This document shows positions 52,800 to 60,427 of a DNA stretch of 64,000 nt, one piece after another. Position numbers and translations under genes: made by a program. The notes beneath the pieces were generated by a model, which was not told the DNA's origin, made no database searches, and saw only the letters and a program-made list of their open reading frames with translations. The stretch is from DATBGZ01 sp036557785 (lineage in GTDB: Bacteria; Actinomycetota; Actinomycetes; Mycobacteriales; Micromonosporaceae), in assembly GCA_036557785.1 (NCBI GenBank), contig DATBGZ010000055.1, positions 1 through 64,000 on the forward strand, read 5' to 3'. Each line of letters starts with the position of its first letter. The stretch's first letter is position 1.

Positions 52800-54171
52800 G
52801 TCACGTGACCCTAGGGCGTCACCGGTGCCGCCCTCCGGGCCGGTGCCGGGACGTGATCGTCGCCTCGCCTGGGGGTGGCTGTCCTGGGCGCGCTGGTGGC
52901 GGCGGGAGGCGCCGTTCGCCGCGATCCTGCTCCTGGCGGCGACCCTGCTCACGCTCAACGTCGGCACCCCGTTCTGGGCCCAGCACGAGTTCAATGGCGC
53001 TGTCTTCACCGGCGTGGCCGCCAACCACCTGCGGCTGGGGCTCGGGGTGACCAGGGGCCAGGACTACTTCGCGGATACCCCGTACGGCTTGTGGCCGACC
53101 CCGGCCCAGGTTCCCGACCTTATGGCGCTGTACTTCCACGGCCAGACAACCGCGGTGCCGTACGGCCATCACCCGCCCCTGCTCGGCCTGACGGTCGCCG
53201 GCGCGATCGCGGTCTTTGGAGAGCACACCGCGGTCGTGCGTGCCGTGCCGATCGTCTACTCGCTGCTCGGCCTGGTGCTCTTCTACCTTCTCGTGGTCCG
53301 GCTCTTCGACCGTGGCATCGCCCGGGTCGCGTCGCTGCTCTACGCGACGTTCCCGCTCTTCGCGTACTTCGGTCGTAACGTGTGCCACGAGGCGCCGACG
53401 CTGTGCTACGGCCTCGCGTTGATCCTCGCCTATGTGCGGTGGCGCCCCGGCGGTCCCCGCCGGCGATGGTGGGCGGCGCTCATGGCCGGCTCTGTCGTCG
53501 TGGGCGGGTGCTACGGATGGCCGATGTACTACCTGGTCGGGCTGCTGATCGCCGTCGACTGGGTATCGCGGCGCCGATTCGACTCGCGACTGGCGCTCAC
53601 GATCGGTCTGCCGGGGGTGGTGACGCTCGCCGGGGTGCTGGGGCAGATCACGGCCATGCCCGGCGGTGGCCTGAGCCAGCTGCTCGCCAACGGCCAGCTC
53701 CGCACCGGCGACACGGACAGCTCGGGCGCGACCCCGATGGCGTGGTGGCACCAGTTGGTGCGCTACTACGCGGAGCAGAACTTCGGCAAGATCGCGGTGG
53801 CGCTCGTCCCGTTCGCGGTCGGCTTCCTCGTCTACCGCGCCTACCGCGAGCGGCTCAGCCAGCGCACGATGATCGTCGGCCTGTTCGGCGCATGGGGACT
53901 GGTCCACATCGTGCTGTGGCGCGACGGCGCCTGGGTGCACACGTACTGGCAGTTCTACCTGCTGCCGTTCGTCGCGATCGTGCTGGCCTGGCCCGCCGTG
54001 GCGTTGGCCCGGCGCTGCCTGACCCGGCAATGGCTGCGAGCGGCGGCGTTCGTGGTCGCGGGCGTCGGGATCTACCTCCTGGCCCAGCCCCAGATCCTGG
54101 CCTTCTACGAGAACACTACGGTGGGCGTCGTCGGAGTCCGTACGCTCTGGCAGAGCCTCCTCTTCGGTTGA
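52798..54171 (+). CDS. GT-C-type membrane protein (ArnT/PMT-like)
   Basis: A protein of up to 457 residues with about ten membrane helices. After the first helix comes the loop NVGTPFWAQHEFNGAVFTGVAANHLRLG, which carries acidic residues in the position of the GT-C catalytic loop. PYGHHPPLLGLTVAGAIAVFGEHTAVVR follows, resembling ArnT/GT39-type glycosyltransferases. It probably transfers a sugar from a polyprenyl phosphate to a wall or lipid target. The start is uncertain: ATG 52798 would overlap the divergent dipeptidase start, and the in-frame GTGs at 52825 and 52843 are alternatives. Confidence 0.75.
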   Translation: MSRDPRASPVPPSGPVPGRDRRLAWGWLSWARWWRREAPFAAILLLAATLLTLNVGTPFWAQHEFNGAVFTGVAANHLRLGLGVTRGQDYFADTPYGLWPTPAQVPDLMALYFHGQTTAVPYGHHPPLLGLTVAGAIAVFGEHTAVVRAVPIVYSLLGLVLFYLLVVRLFDRGIARVASLLYATFPLFAYFGRNVCHEAPTLCYGLALILAYVRWRPGGPRRRWWAALMAGSVVVGGCYGWPMYYLVGLLIAVDWVSRRRFDSRLALTIGLPGVVTLAGVLGQITAMPGGGLSQLLANGQLRTGDTDSSGATPMAWWHQLVRYYAEQNFGKIAVALVPFAVGFLVYRAYRERLSQRTMIVGLFGAWGLVHIVLWRDGAWVHTYWQFYLLPFVAIVLAWPAVALARRCLTRQWLRAAAFVVAGVGIYLLAQPQILAFYENTTVGVVGVRTLWQSLLFG

Positions 54172-54201
54172 GCGGCGCTCCGGTACCGCCAAGCGACGAC
54201 A

Positions 54202-54231
54202 GCGGGCGGGTCGCGACCGCGACCCGCCCGC
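54202..54231. terminator. Bidirectional hairpin between convergent genes
   Basis: A perfect 14-bp inverted repeat, GCGGGCGGGTCGCG (54202-54215) and CGCGACCCGCCCGC (54218-54231), with a 2-nt gap. It sits midway between the stop codons of the GT-C gene and groEL and probably terminates both. It lacks T runs. Confidence 0.72.
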
Positions 54232-54301
54232 CTGGAATCCACTTGCCGGCACTCACCCGCGGGATCGCTGCCTGCGCATGATCTCGCGGGACAACCGTGG
54301 A

Positions 54302-55921
54302 CTAGAAGTCCATGTCACCGCCGCCCGGCGCCGCCGGGGCCTTCTCCTTCTCCGGCCGGTCCGCCACCACGGCCTCCGTGGTGAGGAACAGCGCCGCGAT
54401 CGAGGCCGCGTTCTGCAGCGCCGAACGGGTCACCTTCGCCGGGTCGATGATGCCGGCCTTCATGAGGTCGACGTACTCGCCGGTCGACGCGTCGAGGCCG
54501 AAGCCCGGCTTGAGGCCGCGCACCTTCTCGACCACGACGCCGCCCTCGAGGCCGGCGTTGACGGCGATCTGGCGCAGCGGAGCGTCGAGGGCGACCTTGA
54601 CGATGTTCACGCCGGTCTGCTCGTCACCGGGCAGGTCCAGCTTGTCGAAGGCCGTCTTGCCAGCCTGCACCAGAGCCACGCCACCACCGGGCACGATGCC
54701 CTCCTCGACGGCCGCCTTGGCGTTGCGTACGGCGTCCTCGATGCGGTGCTTGCGCTCCTTGAGCTCGACCTCCGTGGCCGCGCCGACCTTGATGACCGCG
54801 ACGCCGCCGGCGAGCTTGGCCAGCCGCTCCTGCAGCTTCTCCCGGTCGTAGTCGGAGTCGCTCTTCTCGATCTCGGCACGGATCTGGTTGACCCGGCCGT
54901 TGATCTGCTCGCTTTCGCCTGCACCGTCCACAATCGTCGTCTCGTCCTTGGTCGTGACGATCTTGCGGGCGCGGCCGAGCATGTCGAGCCCGATGCTGTC
55001 GAGCTTGAGGCCGACCTCCTCGCTGACGACCTGGCCCCCGGTCAGGATCGCGATGTCCTGCAGCATGGCCTTGCGACGGTCGCCGAAGCCGGGAGCCTTC
55101 ACGGCGACCGACTTGAAGGTGCCACGGATCTTGTTGACGATCAGCGTGGCGAGCGCCTCACCCTCGACATCCTCGGCGATGATCGCCAGCGGCTTGCCCG
55201 ACTGCATGACCTTCTCGAGGATCGGCAGCAGGTCCTTCACCGAAGAGATCTTGCTGTTGACGATGAGGAGGTACGGGTCCTCGAGCACCGTCTCCATGCG
55301 GTCGGAGTCGGTGATGAAGTACGCCGAGATGTGCCCCTTGTCGAAGCGCATGCCTTCGGTGAGCTCCAGCTCGAGACCGAAGGTGTTGCTCTCCTCGACG
55401 GTGATCACGCCCTCCTTGCCGACCTTGTCCATCGCCTCAGCGATGATCTCGCCGACCGTGGTGTCGCCCGCGGAGATGGAGGCCGTCGAGGCGATCTGCT
55501 CCTTGGTCTCCACGTCCTTGGCGATCTCGGCGAGCTGCTCGGCCACGGCGGAGACCGCGGCCTCGATGCCCCGCTTGAGGCTCATCGGGTTCGCGCCGGC
55601 CGCGACGTTGCGCAGGCCCTCGCGGACCAGCGCCTGGGCCAGGACGGTCGCCGTCGTCGTGCCGTCACCGGCGACGTCGTCGGTCTTCTTGGCGACCTCC
55701 TTGACCAGCTCGGCGCCGATCTTCTCGTACGGGTCCTCGAGCTCGATCTCCTTGGCGATGCTCACGCCGTCATTGGTGATGGTGGGGGCGCCCCACTTCT
55801 TCTCGAGGACGACATTGCGGCCCCGCGGGCCGAGCGTCACCTTGACGGCGTCGGCGAGGATGTTCATTCCCCGCTCGAGCCCCCGGCGCGCATCCTCGTC
55901 GAACGCGATAATCTTGGCCAT
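54302..55921 (-). CDS. groEL: Chaperonin GroEL (60 kDa)
   Basis: A 539-residue chaperonin. The ATP-binding segment GRNVVLEKKWGAPTITNDG, DDVAGDGTTTATVLAQALV and the C-terminal EEGIVPGGGVAL stretch are intact. The C-terminus is GGGDMDF rather than a GGM repeat. There is no groES next to it, so it is the solitary GroEL2-type copy common in actinobacteria, with the groES-linked copy elsewhere. GGAGGAC precedes the ATG at 55921. Two CIRCE sites lie upstream. Confidence 0.97.
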   Translation of the reverse strand: MAKIIAFDEDARRGLERGMNILADAVKVTLGPRGRNVVLEKKWGAPTITNDGVSIAKEIELEDPYEKIGAELVKEVAKKTDDVAGDGTTTATVLAQALVREGLRNVAAGANPMSLKRGIEAAVSAVAEQLAEIAKDVETKEQIASTASISAGDTTVGEIIAEAMDKVGKEGVITVEESNTFGLELELTEGMRFDKGHISAYFITDSDRMETVLEDPYLLIVNSKISSVKDLLPILEKVMQSGKPLAIIAEDVEGEALATLIVNKIRGTFKSVAVKAPGFGDRRKAMLQDIAILTGGQVVSEEVGLKLDSIGLDMLGRARKIVTTKDETTIVDGAGESEQINGRVNQIRAEIEKSDSDYDREKLQERLAKLAGGVAVIKVGAATEVELKERKHRIEDAVRNAKAAVEEGIVPGGGVALVQAGKTAFDKLDLPGDEQTGVNIVKVALDAPLRQIAVNAGLEGGVVVEKVRGLKPGFGLDASTGEYVDLMKAGIIDPAKVTRSALQNAASIAALFLTTEAVVADRPEKEKAPAAPGGGDMDF

Positions 55922-56107
55922 TCGCCGTTGTCCTCCTGGACAGTGTTGTACGCACCTTCGAGCGCGACCGCGCGTCTGCGGTACGCCCGTCGGTCGGGCC
56001 GGATAAGCCCGCGACGACCGCTCCACCCAGCCCCCGGACTCTTGCCGAGGACCGGACGAAGCCCCACCGTCCCGACCACGCCGCCCAGGCATCGCTGCCC
56101 GTTCGGC

Positions 56108-56132
56108 TGGCACTCACCATGGGCGAGTGCCA
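56108..56132. promoter_or_regulatory. CIRCE operator 1 of groEL (proximal)
   Basis: TGGCACTC-N9-GAGTGCCA on the plus strand, an exact 8-bp inverted repeat with the CIRCE spacing. The arms equal those of the hrcA operator at 12986. It lies about 190 bp before the groEL ATG. Confidence 0.9.
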
Positions 56133-56141
56133 AGGTTCTGT

Positions 56142-56168
56142 TTAGCACTCTGCCCCGTCGAGTGCAAG
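56142..56168. promoter_or_regulatory. CIRCE operator 2 of groEL (distal)
   Basis: TTAGCACTC (56142-56150), nine bases, then GAGTGCAAG (56160-56168). It is closer to the general CIRCE consensus TTAGCACTC than operator 1. Its centre lies 35 bp from that of operator 1. On the groEL strand the site contains TTGCAC and GCTAAA about 17 bp apart, so it probably covers the promoter itself. Confidence 0.88.
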
Positions 56169-56203
56169 CCGCCCGGGGAGTTGTCCCTCCGGCCGCCGTC
56201 CAT

Positions 56204-56249
56204 GATCGCTACCGGAGGTCGGCGAAGATCGCTACCGGAGGTCGGCGAA
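56204..56249. repeat. 23-bp direct tandem repeat, two copies
   Basis: Two exact copies of a 23-bp unit (56204-56226 and 56227-56249) beginning GATCGCTACCGGAGG. They lie between the groEL operators and the terminator of the cold-shock gene. No coding role is apparent. Confidence 0.9.
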
Positions 56250-56275
56250 ACCGGTGGGGCCGCGCGGACACGAAA

Positions 56276-56299
56276 GCGCCGCCCGGGCTCGGGCGGCGC
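56276..56299 (-). terminator. Terminator of the cold-shock gene
   Basis: A 9-bp perfect stem (GCGCCGCCC with GGGCGGCGC) and a 6-nt loop, followed on the minus strand by TTTC. It lies about 50 bp after the stop codon of the cold-shock gene. Confidence 0.8.
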
Positions 56300-56350
56300 C
56301 TTCAGACGACTGGTGTGGGGGACGTAACGAGATGCCCTGCAGGGCTGGGA

Positions 56351-56551
56351 TCAGATGAGCCGCACTTTCTCGGCCTGGGGACCCTTCTGGCCCTGTGCGA
56401 TCTCGAACTCGACGCGGGCCCCGTCGTCGAGTGCCTTGTATCCTTCCATGTCGATGGCGGAGTAGTGGACGAACACGTCCTGTCCACCATCGACGGCGAT
56501 GAAGCCGTAGCCCTTCTCGCTGTTGAACCACTTCACAGTGCCCTGTGCCAC
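56351..56551 (-). CDS. cspA: Cold-shock protein (CspA family)
   Basis: A 66-residue single cold-shock domain that melts RNA and DNA secondary structure. RNP1 is KGYGFI and RNP2 is VFVHYSAI, with the N-terminal TVKWFNSEKGYGF. In many Csp proteins RNP2 is VFVHFSAI, so the Tyr is a minor change. The gene is monocistronic, with its own terminator. Its upstream region is relatively AT-rich and likely contains a long 5' UTR. Confidence 0.97.
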   Translation of the reverse strand: MAQGTVKWFNSEKGYGFIAVDGGQDVFVHYSAIDMEGYKALDDGARVEFEIAQGQKGPQAEKVRLI

Positions 56552-56808
56552 GTGCGCACTTCCTCACTTCTTGCCGTGCCATTGTCGCCGGGGCGACCCT
56601 CCCCAGTCACGGCACGCGCACGCGGGGATCCGCCAGCGAGCGCGCAGCGCGACCGTTAACGCACGCTACAGCAACCGCCCTGGCGCCGCATCAGCCCAAA
56701 TCGGACAGTCTCCGAGAGGAGCATCTCGATTTGGTGACACGGGGTGAGGGATCGTTAGGCACGGCGTGCGTGCTGTGGGTCGTCGTGTCACGGACCGCTG
56801 GGAGTCCA

Positions 56809-57847
56809 CTATGGATCACGGGCCCCGGAAACCTCGTACTGCCAGTCCACCCACGCGTCCCATGGCCGGAATCCGAGCGCCTCGTTGATCGCGACCATGT
56901 GCCTGTTCTCCGCCGCGTTGACCGTGTGGACGAGCTGCAGCGCCGGCTCAACCTCGCGGGTCCGCAGCAGGTTCTCCAGCTTCACGAGCAGGCCGAGGCG
57001 ATGACCGCGGTGGCTCGGATCGACGATCGTGGTCTCCTGCCAGGCGTGGGTCGCCGCGCCGACGTGGAACTGCAGCATGGTCCATGCGACGAGCCGGCCG
57101 CTCCGGCCGTCACGGCGCACCGGCGTGGTAGCACCTGTCGCCGCGCACGCGCATCACCTCGTCCGCGCGGCGGATCCGGTCGGCGTCGTAGTTCTCCGGC
57201 TCGTACCGCAGGTCGCCGATCGGAGAGTCGCTGACCAGCCGGCTCTCCAGGTAGGCGACGTCGTCCGCGAGGTCCTCCGGGATGTCGCCGGCCCACCACA
57301 GAATCGGGTACCCGGCCGCGTGTTCGGTCGCCTCGCGGTACGCAGCGGTCCACCGGTCCTGGTCCACTGTGCTCAGATCAAGGCGCCGGCGGATGTCGGT
57401 GAGTGCGGGCTTGGCGCCGACGGCCGCCGCGAAGGCTGCTGGCCCCTCGTCCCTGGGCGGTCCGACCGGCAACGGCTGGCAGTACGCACCGATCAGCACG
57501 GCTCGCCGGTGTTCCCGGGCGAGGTCCACCACGGCCGCGAAGACGCCGCGCCCAATGCCGTGGCGCCGCATGCCCGGGTGCACCGCAAAGTCAACGATCA
57601 TCGCGTGGGTGTTGTCGGCACCGGGCAGTTCGCACGCCACGATCGCGGCGGGCGCACCGGCGTGGCGCACCACGAAGTGCCTCGTGTCGATGGTCGGCGC
57701 CGGATATCGGATCTCACCGATGGTCTGATCCCGCGTCGGCAGCGGCATCTCCGGTGTGTCAGCGGCATGGACCGCGGTCCGGACGGCGTGATATGCGTCG
57801 ATGGCGGCCTCGTCGGCCGGCTCCACCTGCCAGAGTTCCGGCGGCAT
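56809..57847 (-). pseudogene. Frameshifted double-GNAT acetyltransferase gene
   Basis: The first part (57110-57847, 245 residues from MPPELWQVEPADEAAI) holds a complete GNAT domain with the acetyl-CoA motif HPGMRRHGIGRGVF and ends YHAGAP followed by a stop. A second frame (56809-57120) continues at once with RSGRLVAWTMLQFHVGAATHAWQETTIVDPSHRGHRLGLLVKLENL, which is the second GNAT domain of a two-domain protein of about 410 residues known in actinobacteria. The two parts overlap by 11 nt (GTG start of part 2, TGA stop of part 1). This is either a single-base frameshift, a sequencing error, or a split gene using translational coupling. Confidence 0.75.
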
Positions 57848-58233
57848 GTCGGTCAGCCTGCACGGCCGTGCTCGACACGGGAAACGAATTTGCCGCGACC
57901 CGGAGTGTGGAACTTTCGTTGAACCGGCATCACACCCGTTGAGACGTTTGGGCGGGAGGCATATCGCGTCGACCCCATCTCTGACGTCGAGTCTGCGCGC
58001 CGCCCTGCCGGCCGCGCGGCGATACCCTCCCGCACGCAGCATCCTGCGCCGTTGCGGGCGAGCCGTCAAGTCCTTGTGACTCCAGGGATTCCCGCCATCA
58101 CGCAGGGTTTCGTCGCCGCGTTGCTGCGACCGTTATCGATAACGTTTTCTGGCGCCCAACGTCCGGCAAACGGATCACCGAACGTGATCGGCGAAGGCGG
58201 TCAACAGGGAGCCGCCACGCACCGATGATCGGC
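57848..58233. other. Gene-less stretch between thrC and GNAT genes
   Basis: 386 bp downstream of thrC and upstream of the GNAT gene, both on the minus strand. It should carry the GNAT promoter. The only striking sequence is the 14-bp palindrome at 58131-58144. I see no small gene and no clear terminator for thrC. Confidence 0.5.
58131..58144. promoter_or_regulatory. Palindrome CGTTATCGATAACG (operator-like)
   Basis: A perfect 14-bp palindrome, AT-rich against its surroundings, with a central CG dyad like the operators of LacI-family sugar regulators. No LacI regulator or sugar gene lies nearby, so the assignment is only by appearance. Confidence 0.4.
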
Positions 58234-59481
58234 CTACCCGACGAGGCCGGCCTCGCGTGCCGCGCGCAGCGACGGTCGGATGCGATGCGTCGGGCCGACC
58301 ACGCCGTCGATGGCGTCGAGGGTCTTCAGGCCCTCGCCGGTGCTGAAGACCACGGTCTCCGCGTCCGGGTCGAGCCGGCCAGCGGCGATCAACTTGCGCA
58401 GGACGGCAACCGTGACGCCGCCCGCGGTCTCAGTGAAGATTCCCGTGGTGGCGGCGAGCAACCGGATGCCCGCACGGATCTCGTCGTCATCCGCGTCGTC
58501 CATCCAGCCTCCGCTGCGGCGCACGGACTCCAGCGCGTAGCGTCCGGCCGCTGGATCGCCGATATTCAGGGACTTGGCGATCCCCGTCGGCTTCACCGGG
58601 ATGATGTCCTGGCTCCCGGACCGCAGTGCCGTCGCGATCGGGTTGCATCCGCGTGACTGGGCCCCGAAGACGCGGCACGGCCTGGCCCCGACGAGGCCGA
58701 TCTCGGCCAACTCGGCGAAGGCCTTCTCCACCTTGGTGAGCAGCTCACCGCTGGCCATCGGGATCACCACCTGGGCCGGCAGCCGCCAGCCGAGCTGTTC
58801 GGCGACCTCGTACCCCAGCGTCTTCGAGCCCTCAGCGTAGAACGGGCGCAGGTTCACATTGACAAATGCCGTCTTCTCGAACTCGTCGGTCTCGGTGAGT
58901 TCCGAGCAGAGGCGGTTGACGTCGTCGTAGGAGCCCTCGACCGCTACGAGATCCGCACCGTAGACCGCGGTGGTCAGGACCTTGCCGGCCTCGAGGTCGT
59001 GCGGGACGAAGACGATCGCCGGCACGCCGGCCCGGCTGGAGTGGGCCGCCACCGAGTTCGCGAGGTTGCCGGTCGAGGCGCATGCGAAGCGGGTGAAGCC
59101 GAAGCCGCGCGCCGCGGTCAGCGCCGTCGAGACCACCCGATCCTTGAACGAGTGTGTGGGGTTTGCTGAGTCGTCCTTGACCCACAGGGCTGCCCGCATG
59201 CCGACCGCCTCCGCGAGGGCATCGGCGCGGACCAGCGGGGTCAGGCCCGGGTCGAGTGTGACCCGGCTCGGCGGGTCCTGCCCGACCGGGAGCAGAGCCG
59301 CGTAGCGCCAGATGCTCGCCGGCCCCGCCTCGATCTGGGCCCGGGTGACCCGAGCGAGCTCGGCGTCGTCGTAGGCGATCTCGAGCGGGCCGAAACACTC
59401 GAAGCACGCGTGCTGGGGACGTAGCGGCACCTGAGCACCGCAGTTGCGACAGGCCAGGCACCGGGCCGCAGTGGACACCAT
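58234..59481 (-). CDS. thrC: Threonine synthase (long form with zinc-ribbon head)
   Basis: A 415-residue fold-type II PLP enzyme converting O-phospho-L-homoserine to L-threonine. An N-terminal zinc ribbon (CLACRNCG...CFECFG, about residues 8-30) precedes the PLP domain. The PLP lysine is in NPTHSFKDRVV, and the phosphate loop and ASTGNLANS substrate loop follow. This is the long form that stands alone, in contrast to the shorter thrC of hom-thrC-thrB operons, and neither hom nor thrB is nearby. ATG 59481 follows AAGGG. The leader is a SAM-I riboswitch, which ties this gene to methionine/SAM status and leaves open a role other than bulk threonine synthesis. Confidence 0.9.
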   Translation of the reverse strand: MVSTAARCLACRNCGAQVPLRPQHACFECFGPLEIAYDDAELARVTRAQIEAGPASIWRYAALLPVGQDPPSRVTLDPGLTPLVRADALAEAVGMRAALWVKDDSANPTHSFKDRVVSTALTAARGFGFTRFACASTGNLANSVAAHSSRAGVPAIVFVPHDLEAGKVLTTAVYGADLVAVEGSYDDVNRLCSELTETDEFEKTAFVNVNLRPFYAEGSKTLGYEVAEQLGWRLPAQVVIPMASGELLTKVEKAFAELAEIGLVGARPCRVFGAQSRGCNPIATALRSGSQDIIPVKPTGIAKSLNIGDPAAGRYALESVRRSGGWMDDADDDEIRAGIRLLAATTGIFTETAGGVTVAVLRKLIAAGRLDPDAETVVFSTGEGLKTLDAIDGVVGPTHRIRPSLRAAREAGLVG

Positions 59482-59494
59482 GAGGCGATCCCTT

Positions 59495-59624
59495 CTCATC
59501 TTCCCCACCGCGTCGTTCGCGGGTGGGACGGACTTGGCACCAGCCCGCGCCGCGGCGTCGTCGCGTGCCGCGCGGGTGGTTGCCGGGGCTTCATCGGGCC
59601 GTTCCCTCTGCCCCTCTGGATGAG
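59495..59624 (-). ncRNA. SAM-I (S-box) riboswitch upstream of thrC
   Basis: The minus-strand leader contains all SAM-I landmarks in order. A 6-bp P1 pairs CTCATC (59619-59624) with GATGAG (59495-59500). Next come AGAGGGGCAGAGGGA, then GGCCCGATGAAGCCCCGGC with the kink-turn/pseudoknot elements, AACC, a GC-rich P3, and GGTGCCAAGTCC. The closing GGGGAAGATGAG ends in the 3' P1 strand. The ribosome-binding site AAGGG (59490-59494) abuts P1, and the ATG is 8 nt further on. No terminator hairpin intervenes, so control is probably at translation initiation. Confidence 0.94.
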
Positions 59625-59691
59625 GTGTTCAGTTGTCGACAACGCACGATTTCGCGCGTCGGTTCCCGGTCAGTGTACGGGAGGCGTGCGG

Positions 59692-60369
59692 TCAGAGCGT
59701 CGGCAGTTGCGACGGGATCGGACCGCCGTCCGGGGCTCGATGGCACACGTCCTGTGCGGTCGCGGTGAGCCACTGCGTCGCGGTCCCGGGCAGGACCGGG
59801 GGCGTCAACTCCTCCTCCTGCTGGTCATCGCCGAGCCGTACGGTCACGAAGATCTGCTCGCTTGTGGCGGCGGTGGTCGGCGGCACGGCGGCACAGTCGA
59901 CGTGGAAGCGGGCCTCCACGATCCCGTTCCGGTCGACACCACCGGTACCCAGCGCCACCGGTGCTGAGGCTGGCACCTCCGCGTCGAGGTTCAGGTTCTG
60001 GTTCTGGTCCCCGGGGGCGAGCACGGCCACCGCGAGTTGGGTGAGCCCAGCCGGCGGAACAAGGCGGGCCCCGACGACCGTGACCGTCTGGTCGGTGACG
60101 TTGCGGATCTCCAGCGCGACGGTGATCGTGTCGCTGCCGTTGTCCTTTGCCTGGAAGCTTCCCGTGGTCACGATCGCCGGCCCGTTGATGGCGTCCAGGC
60201 CCGTGGGTCTGTGCTGGTAGAGGTATACGCCGACACCGGCGGCGGCGAGCACCACGATGATCACGATGATCAACCACGGGCGAACGCGATGCGTGGGCGT
60301 GCGCCGACGCCGCACCCGCATCCGGCGGTCGCCCACCATGATCGACTCTGTGTCGTCCCAGCCGCTCAC
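59692..60369 (-). CDS. Single-pass membrane protein, conserved actinobacterial
   Basis: A 225-residue protein with a basic N-terminus (RRMRVRRRRTPTHRVRP), one membrane helix (about residues 32-51, WLIIVIIVVLAAAGVGVYLY) and an extracellular domain. That domain has DUF4352-like beta-sandwich character (TITVALEIRNVTDQTVTVVGARLVPP) and a single pair of Cys (VDCAAVP, QDVCHRA). Its start is GTG 60369. I know no function. It lies between thrC and the ABC permease without close linkage to either. Confidence 0.75.
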   Translation of the reverse strand: MSGWDDTESIMVGDRRMRVRRRRTPTHRVRPWLIIVIIVVLAAAGVGVYLYQHRPTGLDAINGPAIVTTGSFQAKDNGSDTITVALEIRNVTDQTVTVVGARLVPPAGLTQLAVAVLAPGDQNQNLNLDAEVPASAPVALGTGGVDRNGIVEARFHVDCAAVPPTTAATSEQIFVTVRLGDDQQEEELTPPVLPGTATQWLTATAQDVCHRAPDGGPIPSQLPTL

Positions 60370-60427
60370 GGACCGCAGGCTAGCACCGACGCCGGGCGCG
60401 AACCCTGGCGCGTGTCCCGACGCGGCA

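Noticed and set aside
54278..56659. A 793-codon plus-strand frame opposite groEL and csp
   Set aside because: It is antisense to two of the most conserved bacterial proteins and has no similarity or ribosome-binding site of its own.
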